Source of the DNA: Ceratopteris richardii
Taxonomy: Eukaryota; Streptophyta; Polypodiopsida; Polypodiales; Pteridaceae
Assembly (NCBI GenBank): GCA_020310875.1
Contig: CM035430.1
Span: 105,924,376 to 105,988,375, forward strand
Length of the DNA stretch: 64,000 bases
Direction: 5' to 3'
Shown: piece by piece, positions 31,814-43,047 of the stretch
Layout: each line of letters begins with the position of its first letter
Numbering within the stretch: position 1 is the stretch's first letter
The notes under the pieces: generated by a model
Told to the model about the DNA's origin: nothing
The model's database searches: none
The model's input: only the letters and a program-made list of their open reading frames with translations
Program-made: the position numbers and the translations under genes

Positions 31814-34800
31814 ATGTTAACACTTGGTTCTATATTCTCACAGAACCAACCAGCGAACAGGGCCATGGCAGAAGCAGGTACCAGTTCTCAAGTCGGATCT
31901 GGTGCCCAGATAGTGGACATAGAAACACTGCTCCTTGAGCCACGTCTCACAGCAAGGCCGCAAGAACTTCAAGCAGTACATGTGCTCCCCATCCAGGATC
32001 CTCCTCAAGGACACACTTCTCAAGTAGGTAAGCATGCGCATTGGTTCAGTGATGTTGCTGGACCACTGGGCGATGGAACCTATTTCTGGGAAGCAGAATT
32101 GGAATTCAATGGCAAATGGGGTCGATACCACTTTTTCGCACGCGAGTTTGAAAGCTATCAAAATGCCGAAGTCATGAGATCAGTTTAGGTCAAAGCAGGT
32201 GTGGAAAGTTATTTCAGGACTCACTTACCAAAGCCGGATTTTTTACGATGTTCTTATCTGATCAGTACCATCACGCCAAGCAGAGCCAAGGGCGGCGACA
32301 GCACCTTTGTGTTGCCATCACTGCTGCCGGGTAATGAGCTTAAAAGATTCAAGTTGACCCTCAATCTGGTAAGAGAAGCATTGGGTATGTATGGCATGCA
32401 CATCCCAACAGAAAAGGAAACCATGGTTCCAGGTCGAATGAAGCACAAAGATCTTAATAAGCTGAAGGACATGGTTGCGATGACACCTACCATTGCGCTT
32501 CACCTGCGAACCATCATGCAACATTTTGCTTTTCCCGCCCAAGAACGCTTCACAATGCCCCCGAAAAAAATATGGTTCAGTTTATATCTAGCAGAAACCG
32601 AAAGCCTGCCCATCAATGTGCCACACTGGATCATAGATCAGATCCACCTAGCGCATCAAAGGTGGAACAAAAAACTGAAGAATGTGCTCCACGGGTGTTG
32701 TGCTTTGACCAGAATAATCTATAGATGCTTGGCTTATGACGTGCCTGTTCAGCGGGCACTCGTATGGTCCCGAGTCCAAGAATTCCAGAGAAGACTATCA
32801 GCAGCAGGTCCCCCATCAAAGAAGATGAGGGGGGGAGTCCAACTACCCTGTGCTCAACCAAGGGGAGCTACCGCTACACCAGAAATCACTCCTCCCCAGA
32901 CACGACGGGTTAGGCCATTCACAATCCGGTTACCAAGACCAAGCACAGAGGGGCCTAATCTGGTGTTTCCACCCATTCCATCCGATTTGGAATTTCCGCA
33001 GGGATTTAATCTTGAGGACCTCACGGATGAAGAAATTGCCAGATTAATCTATGACTCTAACCTCGAAGCCGAAGCAGCGCGAGCTCAGGAACCGCGACCC
33101 CAAACAACATCGGCCCCCACCCAACCACAAGTTGTAGAAGTCGATGTAGATGAACAAGAGGCAGGAGGAGACGAAGAAGAAGCCGACGAAGAACAACATC
33201 AAGAATATGACGAACTCTCCGAGTTAGCAAGTGCCCCAGCATATTCGGCACAAATCAAGAGACTATATCGAACCATGCGACTGGTTCAGGAACAGCATCA
33301 GATGTCTCTAGAACAGGGCAAAAGACTCATGAACGACTTGCTAGCTGAGGAAGGTGTGGACGAGTTGTTCATTGAGTCCATGAACCTTCATGCCGACGCT
33401 GTAGGACTGGACGAGGCCATTCATGAGGCAATGGCCTACATCCATAGGTTTGAAAAAAGAGTTCCTGCTCGTCCCAGGAGGTCCGGGAAGCAAATTCACA
33501 TCAATACATCAGCACCAGGCGAGTCAGCGCAAGCAGAAGAATATCACGAAGCACCGTTGTCACCACCATCCCCACCTCACACTGCACAATTCACTCCACC
33601 ACAGGACACTAGCACTACCACATCCACTACCACTACCATTGTCATGGGCATCCCACTCTCCCCGGGAATCCAATTCGGGGGAGTCACCATGCCCACCTTC
33701 ACCACCCTGTTCACCGACGTCACCTCCACTCCACCCACGATTCCCATCTACACCGTCACTCAAACAGTTGACACGATGGAAACATCACCAGCCACAGCAC
33801 CGCTTCCTCCCCCCATGTCACCTTCCTCACCCATACCCCCTCCACCCACATCTCCGCTTACATCCACATCATTCACCTCTCCCATTCCCGCCCCCATTCC
33901 CCCTGCATCTTCACCCCTCCCAGCATTATTTAATGTAAACAACATATTTTTAGCATTAAACCAATATGTATACCAGCTCCAGCACGAGTACAAAGCTCTG
34001 GACAACCGGTATCAGCAACTGGAAACGCACCATCAGAACTTACAAAGACAATTTCACATTCTACAAACAGAAAATGCAGAACTGAATCAACGCTACACGA
34101 CGCTTGAGCAGGCTCACCAAACATTATTGGCGGCACCCCAACCATCGACAGAATCAGGCGCCAAACAACTAGAAGCTTTGCTCGAGGTATACCAAGCCGA
34201 TAATCTCAAAGTCCGGCGTAACCTGGCACTTCTCAGAAAACACATGGCGGCCGCCCTTGAGGAAAACAAGAGACTGCAGCAGCAAAATGAAGCAAATCTA
34301 GAAGCAGCAATGGAAGGCTCTCCACACGAAATTGATCCAGAGCAGTTTAAAGCTGTGCCCTCAGAGACAATGAAGACCATCTTGGACAGCTATGCAGATC
34401 TATTAGAAGCTCATGATGACTTGGAAAGGGAACGTGATGCGCTGCGCAATCAACTCCAAGAGCAACAGACAGCACCCAAAGTCACAGAAACGACCACGAC
34501 TTCAGAGGAAGTCAAGGCATTGAAAGAGCAGGTGGCCGAATTACAGGCAAGATTACTCACACATGAAAGGCAACCCTCTCCAGTTGTCGAACCAGAACCC
34601 GAGGATTTGGTACCCATCGAGGTAGATGAGACGTATGAGGAACCTTACGTTCCTATGCCAATGCCAGGTGGTGAGCAAACCGCAGAAGGAATGGATACGT
34701 TAGAAATCGAAGTACCTGAGTGGCTCCAAACACTAGAGAAAACGGCATCAACTCATGAAGATCGAGTGGCAGTTCAAATCCAATCTATGGCAAAGATAGA

Positions 34801-35896
34801 GGACACTATTATTAAATCAGAATACTTCCGCAGCATGTCACACCATAGATGGATCGGAACCAATGATGATCAATACGTGCCATATTGTATACTCCTGGCG
34901 GACTACAATGCAGAAATCCAACATAGATGTGGCAAACCTCCAATGTTTGCTACACAATTTGGGCCAGATGATATCCCAGAGAGCACCAAAAAAGGATCCA
35001 TTCATCAACCCACTTGGAGGATCCGACTCCTCGAATCCTACCCGGAGATGGTTCGCACCTGGACGAATATGCCTCTTTTTATTAAATATAACCCTTGTTA
35101 TGTTCCTGTACTCCGCAGACGCACATGGCCAGAGTTTACCATTGCAGTCAAGAATATCAAGGGATGCGCCAAATGGTTAAACTACGTCTATCTAGCACCC
35201 CCTCAAGGGCCTCCCACAGTCAATTACATGATTTCCACTATACGGCACTGGAGCATCCGATTAAGGAATACCCCTGATGTAATGGCCCAGATGTGCATGA
35301 AAATTTTTGAGTTAATGCTTATTACATTCAGGACATTCAAGAATATCAAGGACCCACACTTCTCAGGCGTCGGATTCCTTACAGGAAACCAAGATTTAGT
35401 TTATGACATGAGCACCACTCCTTCTATAGAGGTGATATACGCTTGGCACGCCAGAATAAAATACCTCCCAGCCTGCTTTAAACAAACATTCGAAGAGATG
35501 TTCATAACAGGGTTCTGGGAATACCACTCAGAAATATTTGTACCCAGACCCTCACATCTCCTCCATTTATTTGCTGTGGAGCGAACCATTCACTCAGAAC
35601 AATTACGGGTGCCACATCCAGATGTCCCAGGGCCAGTCAATTGGGATGCATTGCTGATAGATCTAGCAAGGGGACTCAGGCTAGAAGAACACCACCTCGC
35701 CGCGGATGTTGTCCAATATTACGTCCAAAAAGCAGCTAGACAAGGGTCTGTCAGGGGCGACAGACGCGAGAGTGGGGGGGGTGTTGGCAGTAGCCTTGGT
35801 ACACCAGGACCTACAAGACGTGAAAGCCAAAGAAGGGAGTCAGAGCGAAGGGACAGCACAAGCAAACAAGGCAGTCAAAGAAGATCTGGCAAGTAG
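31814..35896 (+). pseudogene. G1 ORF3, coiled-coil protein of unknown role running into the 3' LTR, one stop
   Basis: 1,360 codons from ATG 31814. ATG 31865 (GGCCATGGC, better context) lies just after a splice-acceptor-like TTCTCACAG and is a likelier start. A TAG at 32186-32188 replaces the TGG seen in G2. The N-terminal part (about 60-345) contains SLPINVPHWIIDQIHLAHQ and VLHGCCALTRIIYRCLAYDV, which resembles the putative plant transposon protein domain known from Athila-like elements. Then come an acidic stretch (about 440-460), a Pro/Thr-rich stretch (about 580-705), a long coiled coil (about 718-930) and a C-terminal globular part (about 990-1305). The last 37 codons lie inside the 3' LTR and are Arg/Ser-rich. 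No signal peptide or membrane segment is seen, so it is not an obvious envelope. The frame differs from pol; 154 bp separate them. Role unknown. Confidence 0.8.
35768..35781 (+). promoter_or_regulatory. G1 polypurine tract
   Basis: GAGAGTGGGGGGGG directly before the 3' LTR, the primer for plus-strand synthesis. It is also translated, as part of the Gly run near the ORF3 end. Confidence 0.85.
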
Positions 35897-36497
35897 GCCA
35901 ATATTTTTTCAAGACACTAATGCAGATCAAAGAGATGGACATGCAGGGAGGAAGAGCAAGTAGGGAGCTCGAAGATATGTATGGCAGATCACTAGAAGAA
36001 ATCCCTACAACAACAGTGATTTTTATCACTAACAATCATTGTAAATATCATTTCACCTTTTTGTAGCTCCATTTTGTGCAAGCCAAGGAGTCCTTGAGCT
36101 TGAGGAGCCTTAGAAGTAGTTGCGTACCAATTTTCGTATTTTTTAGATCTCGTTTGAGCCCCCAAATAAGCCCTGGAACCTAATTTTTAACTAGGCCGGA
36201 CACTAGGTCTGAACAGGACCAAAAGCTAGTCAAGAACTATAAAAAGGGCTAGAGAGCTCATTTTTGGGGTTAGATTGTAATTGAAACAAACTTGTAAGAG
36301 CTATTGAAAGTAATCTAAAGAACTCCATTGATCCTCTCTCTTTGTCTTGCCGTGTGTGCGCGTGTGTGTGTATGTGTGTGCATGCTTGTGTGCTTCTCAC
36401 TCACGCACTTGTGACGCCACTTGCTCGAGGTCTTCATACCATCCTCACGTCTTCCCGGATTGACATTAAAGGAGGTGCTACTCATCACTGAGCTACA
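35782..36497 (+). repeat. Gypsy G1 3' LTR
   Basis: 716 bp, near-identical to 19404-20119. It contains the ORF3 stop codon at 35894-35896. The right target-site copy CCACC is at 36498-36502. Confidence 0.95.
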
Positions 36498-36502
36498 CCA
36501 CC

Positions 36503-37567
36503 GTTCTAATCTCTTTTATAAAACATCAATCAAAATTTATGGCTAATCATCATTGATAAAAGAAAGATTTAGCAAAAGCAACTCCTATAAGAATATCAAC
36601 AAAATTAAAAGCATCAAGAGCATATTAGTTTTTATGCTATTCAAGTTATGCTTTGACAAAAAAAAGACAGGTAAATATAGAAAAGATAAATGGTTACAAA
36701 AGAGAATAGTTTCTTAAGTATATAGAATACATTCTAGAGATAAATACTCCCAAAAGACTCAAGAAGAACTAGTGTAGATGTGTACAGACCTCCGTATTTA
36801 TATTATAATCATTTTGATGAAGTGTGTATCTTTGTCCCGTTGTAAGTCCAATTGATAGACATGCTATTTGCATTTTTCATTCTTAAATGATGATCTTTGT
36901 TAAATAATCATGCAATAAAACCCCTCATGTCAAAAAATAACACATGGCACAAAAATGGGCAGTCTGATCCCACTTTTATGCCATGTGTTCATGTTGACCA
37001 TGAGGTTCATTCATGAGGATTTCCACTTTTATGCCAAGTGTTCATGTTGACCATGAGGTTCATTTATGAGGATTTACAATGTTTAAGCTGATTCTTGATG
37101 GATTCAAGATTGTATATCTCACCACTTGCATTGATATTGTCCAATGATGATATTTCTTGATAAGCCATTGTCAAATGCATAAATGCATGCTTTAAGTGTA
37201 CAGTAAAACTACCCATGGCCAACATGACCACATGGTGTAGAAAATTGGGGAATCGGAGTTTTTTCAACCCCCCTTTTTTGCATTGTATGTTCATGTCGGC
37301 TATGATTATTTAGGAGGACTTTTAATGTGTGAGGTATTTCTTGATGGATCACATGTATATCATTGGGACATATTTCTCAATTTAAATTATGGTTTATAGT
37401 AAAAAATTATGCTCAAAGATAATAAAATACATGACAACCATTCCATTGGAACATTAAAAGGAATATCATCCATCTTTGGAAACTCAATAACAAATGTTTC
37501 AATTAATGACGTTGCTTAAAGAATCTACATAGTAAAAATCCACACATTCACTTTGATGTGTGCATAT
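36503..37567. other. AT-rich spacer with a 53 bp tandem repeat
   Basis: No gene seen. CCACTTTTATGCC starts at 36970 and again at 37023, giving two copies of a 53 bp unit (36970-37022, 37023-37075) with few differences. A more diverged third copy lies near 37277-37327. The minus-strand open frame at 37294-37064 shows no domain. Confidence 0.6.
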
Positions 37568-37792
37568 TATTGACATATTTTGGTAATGATATGTGTGAAC
37601 ACACTTAGGATTGTCGAGGCACTTTCTTCCCTCTTTTGGAAGCTTTTTCCCTCGAATTGTATATATTCCTGTAACTCGGGTTACTTATCTTCATACATTT
37701 AGTTGGTAATAAATTTAGTATTGTGTTGTTCTCCAAGCTCCTTCTTCTTGCTTATGCTCTTAGTGTGCTTTCACAAAACTTGAACTCCATCA
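37568..37792 (+). repeat. Old copia LTR with primer site
   Basis: 225 bp, similar throughout to the LTRs at 13793 and 14133, including ATGTGTGAACACACTTAGGA. The ends have decayed (TATTGACA at the start, CTCCATCA at the end). TGGTATCAAAG at 37795-37805 is a mutated initiator tRNA-Met primer site, so this is a 5' LTR and not a solo LTR. Confidence 0.85.
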
Positions 37793-38545
37793 GTTGGTAT
37801 CAAAGAAGGCTGCCACTTTCTCAAGGGCATCATCAACACCCTTCCTATCATGGTCTCAAAATTGAACAAATAAAGATTAGAGTGTAGCTCACAATCAAAG
37901 GTTGGATTTAGACGTGTAAGGTAGCATTGGAAAGCTCTTAGAACAAACTTTAAATGGAAGCACTAGATTGAGGGTTCAAAATACCTATAATTAGTGAGAA
38001 CTAGGTCAATATAATGAGGTTGAGAATAAGGGCTCAAGACACCAAGGTTGTGAATAAGAAATTTCAAGACTCTAAGGTTTTAGAGCAAGGGTTCTAGAAA
38101 CCAAGGTTGAAAATAACAAGGTTTAAGAGACTATGCAAGGGTAAGGGCATCAATTCACGGGGAGATTAGGGGCTGATCGTTGAGGGCAACGATCTCTAGA
38201 AGGGAGCAATGGTTGAACCACACCATAAAAGGGAGGATTAGGAAGTAATCATGAACCATATCTTTCGGGGCAAGTGGTTAGCGCATCATACTCTTCGTCG
38301 ATAGATCATAAGTTCAATTCGCACTTAGATATAATAAGTGAGCATATGAATAAACATATTTGATGATTTTGTTTTGAGAAATATCAACGATTTGAAAGAG
38401 TAGTTGATGTATACTAATGAAATCTTGCCACATAGTTCACTTGTATAGATTGTTCATAATGTTCTTCCAAAAATGTATGAGAGTTTTGCTTCTACTCTTC
38501 TGCTCATGATGAAAGGGAATCCAAGTACCTTAAACTTTTAGGGGT
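37793..38545 (+). pseudogene. Copia gag relic
   Basis: Heavily decayed. The segment 38410-38530 aligns with the gag of the copia at 15185-15310: CACATAGTTCACTTGTATAG matches ATAGCTCACTTGTGCAG, and the following GAGAGTTTTGCTTCTACTC and ATGATGAAAGG stretches are shared. Frames are broken and nothing downstream of gag is recognisable. With the LTR at 37568 it is a 5' remnant of the same family. Sequence from 37860 to 38400 cannot be aligned by eye. Confidence 0.65.
38266..38335 (+). other. tRNA-like remnant with A-box and B-box similarity
   Basis: GGGGCAAGTGGTTAGCGCATC followed about 30 bases later by AAGTTCAATTCGC resembles the D-arm and T-arm parts of a tRNA gene, which are the A and B boxes of RNA polymerase III. 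I cannot fold a proper acceptor, anticodon or T stem, so it is at best a tRNA pseudogene or the head of a SINE. Confidence 0.25.
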
Positions 38546-39394
38546 GCAGAAGGGGGTTGTAGCAAAAAGCAAAGAAGAAGAAGACAAAAAAGAGAGAAAA
38601 AAACTCATCAAGTACAAAATAGACAACCACCCATTTCCCCAAACTCCCAAGGGCATGCATCAAGCTAAAACATGGATGTCCAACTGGTAGGATGTCCAAG
38701 AACAATGAAGCAATTCATAGTCGTTGAAGATCAAAAGTACAAAAGCAAGCTTTTGGAAGATCAGATAGTAGTGAAGATACTCCTTCCTTGAAGGAAGTTG
38801 CAAGATTCCCCTTCCCAAAGATTGCATCATCTTCAGCTACTAGTGGCATGTCAGACAAACCCGAAGGAAGCCTATCAAGGAGGACAAATACTATGAGGGT
38901 GAGAGTGTTGTAGAGACTAAGAGGCTAAGAAGATAAAAGGAAGAAAGACTGAAGTAAAGAAGAGAAGTAGAAAGAGAGGATTATAGGAACATAAAATTTC
39001 TCTGTCAAAATAATGCCCATTTCTTTTCAAACAAATCCAATTGATGCATGTTAAGCCTTGTAAATGCACTAGAAAGGTTCTCTAGTTGCATATTCCCAAA
39101 ATATGTATCATAATTTTGTATAATGACAGGTCTCTTTAAAAGTATATGAAAGTGTCAATTGAGTTATGTGAAAGGGTTTAATTTAGGGCACTTGTATATG
39201 AGTCTTTTATGATACATTTGTAAAGACTCTTCTCATTTTGAATATAGAATAACTTGAGCAAGAAGACTTGTAACTTCTTTTTCTTGCCTTTGTATCTCCT
39301 TCTTTGCAAGCTTGTGTCCATGTTTATGGTCTTTATTGTGTGCTTCTACATGTTCTCTAACCTTTCCCCACCTTTTACCATTGTTTTCATTTGT
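38546..39394. other. Spacer without recognisable gene
   Basis: Purine-rich then AT-rich sequence. It lies between two copia remnants of opposite orientation. I see no LTR of the minus-strand copia here, and that element's RT and RNase H are absent, so its 3' half has been lost. Confidence 0.5.
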
Positions 39395-39683
39395 TTATGA
39401 AGTGTACGGAGTCGTTAGGTGAAGGTAGGGGCTTCCCAAACATGGTTTTCCATCATGTTCGCAATCTTCTTCAAGAATCTTCTCTTTCCCTTTGTCTCCA
39501 AACCATGGTCTTAGCTCATCAAATACCACATCTTCTGAGACTTGTAGCTCCTTTGTCACCGGATTGTAACACCTGTATTCTTTTTGTTCCGATGAATATC
39601 CAATGAAAATACATTTTTCTAACTTTGCCTCCATCTTTGTCCTTAGTTCTTGAGGGATGTGAACATAACAAACACATCCAAAA

Positions 39684-39899
39684 GCTTTGAGATGTGTAAG
39701 GTCAGGTTTCTTACCAGAATAAACCTCCTCGGGAGTTAAATCATGCACTCCAATTGTTGTGCACTTGTTCATCAAATAAATAGCCGTACTAGCTTTGAGA
39801 TGTGTAAGGTCAGGTTTCTTACCAGAATAAACCTCCTCAGAAGTTAAATCATGCACTCCAACTATTGTGCACTTGTTCATCAAATAAATAGCCGTACTA
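39684..39899 (-). repeat. 108 bp in-frame tandem duplication in copia integrase
   Basis: Units 39684-39791 and 39792-39899 differ at a few bases. Each encodes 36 residues around STAIYLMNKCT and GVHDLTPEEVYSGKKPDL. The duplication keeps the frame, so it need not have abolished translation. Confidence 0.9.
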
Positions 39900-40387
39900 G
39901 CTGCTTCAACCCAAAAGCTTAGTGGCACCTTCATCTCGTTGAGCATGCATCTTGCAACTTCTATGATATGTCTATTTTTCCTTTCAGCTATTCCATTTTG
40001 TTGAGGCATGTACCTACATGTAAATTATCACCTAATGACATTTTCATAAAGAAACTCTAAAAATTCTTTGGAGGAATATTCTTCTACTCCATCAGACCTC
40101 AAGGTCTTTATGTAGCATCTTGTTTCCTTTTCTACCTGTCATTTAAATCTGTTGAACATGGAGAACACATCTAATTTTTGTTTTATGCAAAACATCCATA
40201 CTTTTCTTGAATGATCATCAATTATCAACCACCGATGGTTGTTGTGATTGTCCCCATACATTCGTGTGTATCAAGTCGAGGACATTCCTTGCCACATAGT
40301 TGCTCTTCTTGAATGGTTGTCGAGTTTGCTTTCCTAGTTGGCATGCTTCACAAAACTCATGTAGTCCAGCATCATTGAACCTTGGAA

Positions 40388-40392
40388 GACCT
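40388..40392 (+). repeat. Target-site duplication of gypsy G2, left copy
   Basis: GACCT, repeated exactly at 57514-57518. Removing G2 and one copy restores a continuous copia reading frame (HGVVRG then LPRFND). Confidence 0.97.
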
Positions 40393-41109
40393 TGTTGGCA
40401 GTAGCCTGGGTACACCAGGACTTACAAGACGTGAAAGTCAAAGAAGGGAGTCAGAGCGAAGGGACAGCACAAGCAAACAAGGCAGTCAAAGAAGATCTGG
40501 CAAGTAGGCCAATATTTTTTCAAGACATTAATGCAAATCAAAGAGATGGACATGCAGAGAGGAAGAGCAAGTAGGGAGCCCGAAGATATGTATGGCAGAT
40601 CACGAGAAGAAATCCCTACAACAATAGTGATTTTTATCACTAACAATCATTTGTAAATATCATTTCACATTTTTGTAGCTCCATTTTGTGCAAGCCAAGG
40701 AGTCCTTGAGCTTGAGGAGCCTTAGAAGTAGTTGCGTACCAATTTTTGTATTTTTTAGATCTCGTTTGAGCCCCCAAATAAGCCCTGGAACCTAATTTTT
40801 AACTAGGCCGGACACTAGGTCTGGACAGGGCCACAAGCTAGTCAAAAACTATAAAAAGAGCTAGAGAGCTCATTTTTGGGGGGAGATTGTAATTGAAACG
40901 AATTTGTAAGAGCATTTTGAAAGTAATCTAAAAGCTCCATTGATTCTCGCTCTTTGTCTTGCCGTGCGTGCGCGTGTGTGTGTATGTGTGTGCATGCTAG
41001 TGTGCTTCTCACTCACGCACTTGTGCCGCCACTTGCTCGAGGTCTTCATACCATCCTCACGTCTTCCCGGATTGACATTAAAGGAGGTGCTACTCATCAT
41101 TGAGCTACA
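40393..41109 (+). repeat. Gypsy G2 5' LTR
   Basis: 717 bp, TGTTGGCAGTAGCC to GAGCTACA, with TATA box at 40850-40858 and the AGTGATTTTTATCACT hairpin. It differs from the G1 LTR at many scattered positions, for example CTTACAAGACG for CCTACAAGACG. Confidence 0.95.
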
Positions 41110-41117
41110 CCAAATTT

Positions 41118-41139
41118 TGGCGCCGTTGCCGGGGATCGA
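41118..41139 (+). promoter_or_regulatory. G2 primer binding site, tRNA-Asp(GUC)
   Basis: TGGCGCCGTTGCCGGGGATC, identical to G1 and placed eight bases after the LTR. Confidence 0.92.
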
Positions 41140-41493
41140 GCTTTGAGGACGAGCGTGTGATGGTAAGACGTAGAGTTGACGCGTTGGAGTTGTAGGTATT
41201 TTCTTCACTCTCATCGATTTTCTTTTACTTTCTTCACCATCTTCATCACCATCATCATCATCACCATCTCCCACATCCATCTCCATCATCGCGAAAATTT
41301 CAGTTTTTTGACTATATCCCCATCTCCACCTCATTTCCCTCATTTCACTTGTGAGAGAGAGCGAGAGAGCGAATTTGCATGTGCTGTTTTTTGCATGTTT
41401 TGTGAGTATTCTGCAGGTACAGGCTGCATCATCATCCCCAGCACCCTGCGCAGGTACGGAAATCTGAGTAACTGTCTGTGTGTCGCCGAGCTC

Positions 41494-42128
41494 TGTCAAT
41501 CGCGACCGACTGAAAAATTGCTCTAATTGCTAAACAAAGTGCATATCCATGACCTACAGGCCTAGAGCTTCCCAAAAATGTGTTTAGTTTTTTGAAATTC
41601 CACAGATTTCTGTCAATTGCGATCGCTCTGTCAATCGCGATCGACAAACCACGACGGACAGATCTGTCAATCGCGATCGACACGTCAATCGCGACCGACA
41701 GCCCACGACGGCTCTGTCAATCGCGACCGACAGAGTCAACGACCGATTGACCACGACCGACTGACCATACGCGTGACACGTGTCAATCGCGATCGAGTCA
41801 TCAATCGCGATCGACTCATCAATCGCGACCGACTCAGTCAACGACTGTTTGACCACGACGGACAGACCACGACGGCTCTGTCAATCGCGACCGACACGGT
41901 CAACGACTGTTTGACTACGATCGACAGACCCTCGCGACCGACCTGTCAATCGCGATCGACTCATCAATCGCGACCGACAGAGTCAACGACGCCTTGACCA
42001 CGATTGATTGACTTTTCGGCCACGTGTCAATCGCGACTGACCAGTCAATCGCGACTGACAGCCACGACGGACCTGTCAATCGCGATCGACACGTCGATCG
42101 TGACTGACCTGTCAATCGCGACCGACAG
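41494..42128 (+). repeat. CpG-rich near-palindromic repeat array in G2 leader
   Basis: Same array type as in G1, with about fifteen TCAATCGCGAYCGA-like units. Unit order differs: G2 has an extra block near 41660-41705 (CGATCGACACGTCAATCGCG) and lacks one GTCAACGACTGTTTGAC block present in G1. The leader from 42129 to 43047 is colinear with G1 and has no supported ORF. Confidence 0.9.
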
Positions 42129-43047
42129 ACTTTGCGAACGCGTTAGAAGGGCAAATTAGGTCAAATTTCTAAGGCAAAATTATTGGTCTAAATTTTGATT
42201 GAGTGTGGGACAAACACTAGGGTGTAGTAGTGCATCGCGAGGCCATGCCACAAGCTACTCGAGTATTCCTGTTTGACTGTTAGCTTGTGTTGAATTCTGA
42301 TTTAACTCCCTAAACCCTGAACAGTCCTAACTTTTTCATACGAAATCCAATTTTTGAGCTCTTGGGCTTGTTGGAAAGCTCGTGGCATATACTACATGCC
42401 CTCAACTGTTTTTTATAAAGATAATGCGTTGATTTTCAGAGAGGGTATTTTGAAGTTGACCATACCCAGGGGGATCAAAGTCAGGGGTCTTTAGAATTAT
42501 TTTCCTAAAAGTCACAATGCAAATATGTGTTTGTGTCACATGAATGAAAGTGGTTGGATTTGTCCTTTGAATATAAGCATTGAGTTAACCGTGGGACTTT
42601 TATAGGTCCATTGAGAGCAACTTGGAGCATACAACGCAAGATTTCTTTGCAAGCTTGAGAACCGGGTTCTTGAGCACCTCAAAGCAAGGGATCAACAAGT
42701 AAGGTTGGAATATTCTCAACTCCCTCTGTCATTTCCTAGCTCAAGCTAAGAACGAGTAGAGGTACGAGTAAGTCAGGTCGACGATAGGCAGTTATCAAGT
42801 TGAAGACTACCTAAAAACTCAAGTTCAAGTTAAAAACATAATCTCTGTACTGTCGATAACCTAAAGGAAAAGAACCTAACGTAGAACGATCAACCTAAAG
42901 TACGAAGAACATTCAAGTGTTCCTGACGACGTGATACCAGACAAGACCATAAACACAATAATTAACTAAAAAGAATCAAGTAACTGATACCAATTGATCG
43001 GCAACGAGGTTGTACTCTGGAAAAAATTGGGATAATCAGTTAGGCAT

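Larger units (their letters stand above)
19404..36497 (+). mobile_element. Gypsy G1: 17.1 kb full-length Ty3/gypsy-type retrotransposon with three ORFs
   Basis: 17,094 bp from TGTTGGCAGTAGCC to GAGCTACA, flanked by CCACC on both sides. The order is 5' LTR, tRNA-Asp primer site, 1.9 kb repeat-bearing leader, gag, pol, ORF3, polypurine tract, 3' LTR. RT before integrase places it in the Ty3/gypsy group. The tRNA-Asp primer and a third ORF after pol are also known in the plant Athila/Tat branch, but the pol domain order here has extra modules. The two LTRs differ at only three positions by eye, so insertion is very recent. Damage visible: one stop and one single-base deletion in gag, one stop in ORF3; pol is open throughout. 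Confidence 0.95.
39395..40392 (-). pseudogene. Minus-strand copia integrase, distal part of an element split by G2
   Basis: Read from 40392 down, the frame starts GLPRFNDAGLHEFCEACQLG, the second half of the pre-integrase zinc segment, whose first half lies at 57640-57519 beyond G2. At 40009-39395 the integrase continues with MPQQNGIAERKNRHIIEVAR, which keeps the catalytic Glu region, then SFWVEA and FGCVCYVHIPQE. Between 40218 and 40009 the frame is broken and the core with the first two acidic residues is degraded. A 108 bp in-frame duplication lies inside it. The reading stops soon after FDELRPWFGDKG, before any RT. The sequence is a different copia family from the plus-strand elements at 11539-19126. 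Confidence 0.85.

Noticed and set aside
33423..33938. 171-codon Pro/His-rich frame inside ORF3, and its equivalents in G2 and G3
   Set aside because: It is an out-of-frame shadow of the Pro/Thr-rich part of ORF3; low complexity keeps it open.
31814..35896. ORF3 as a retroviral-type envelope
   Set aside because: Its place after pol suggested it, but no signal peptide, membrane span or fusion-like hydrophobic stretch is visible; coiled coil and acidic segments dominate.
19404..36497. G1 target-site duplication CCACC as part of longer LTRs ending CTACACCA
   Set aside because: Comparison with G2, whose flanks are GACCT, shows that the LTR ends at GCTACA; the CCACC bases belong to the target site.
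41617..41997. 126-codon open frame through the leader array, and the minus-strand frames of 66-97 codons in both arrays
   Set aside because: The frames arise because the repeat units lack stops; the peptides are repeats of SRSTH or VAIDRS type and are not conserved as proteins between G1 and G2.
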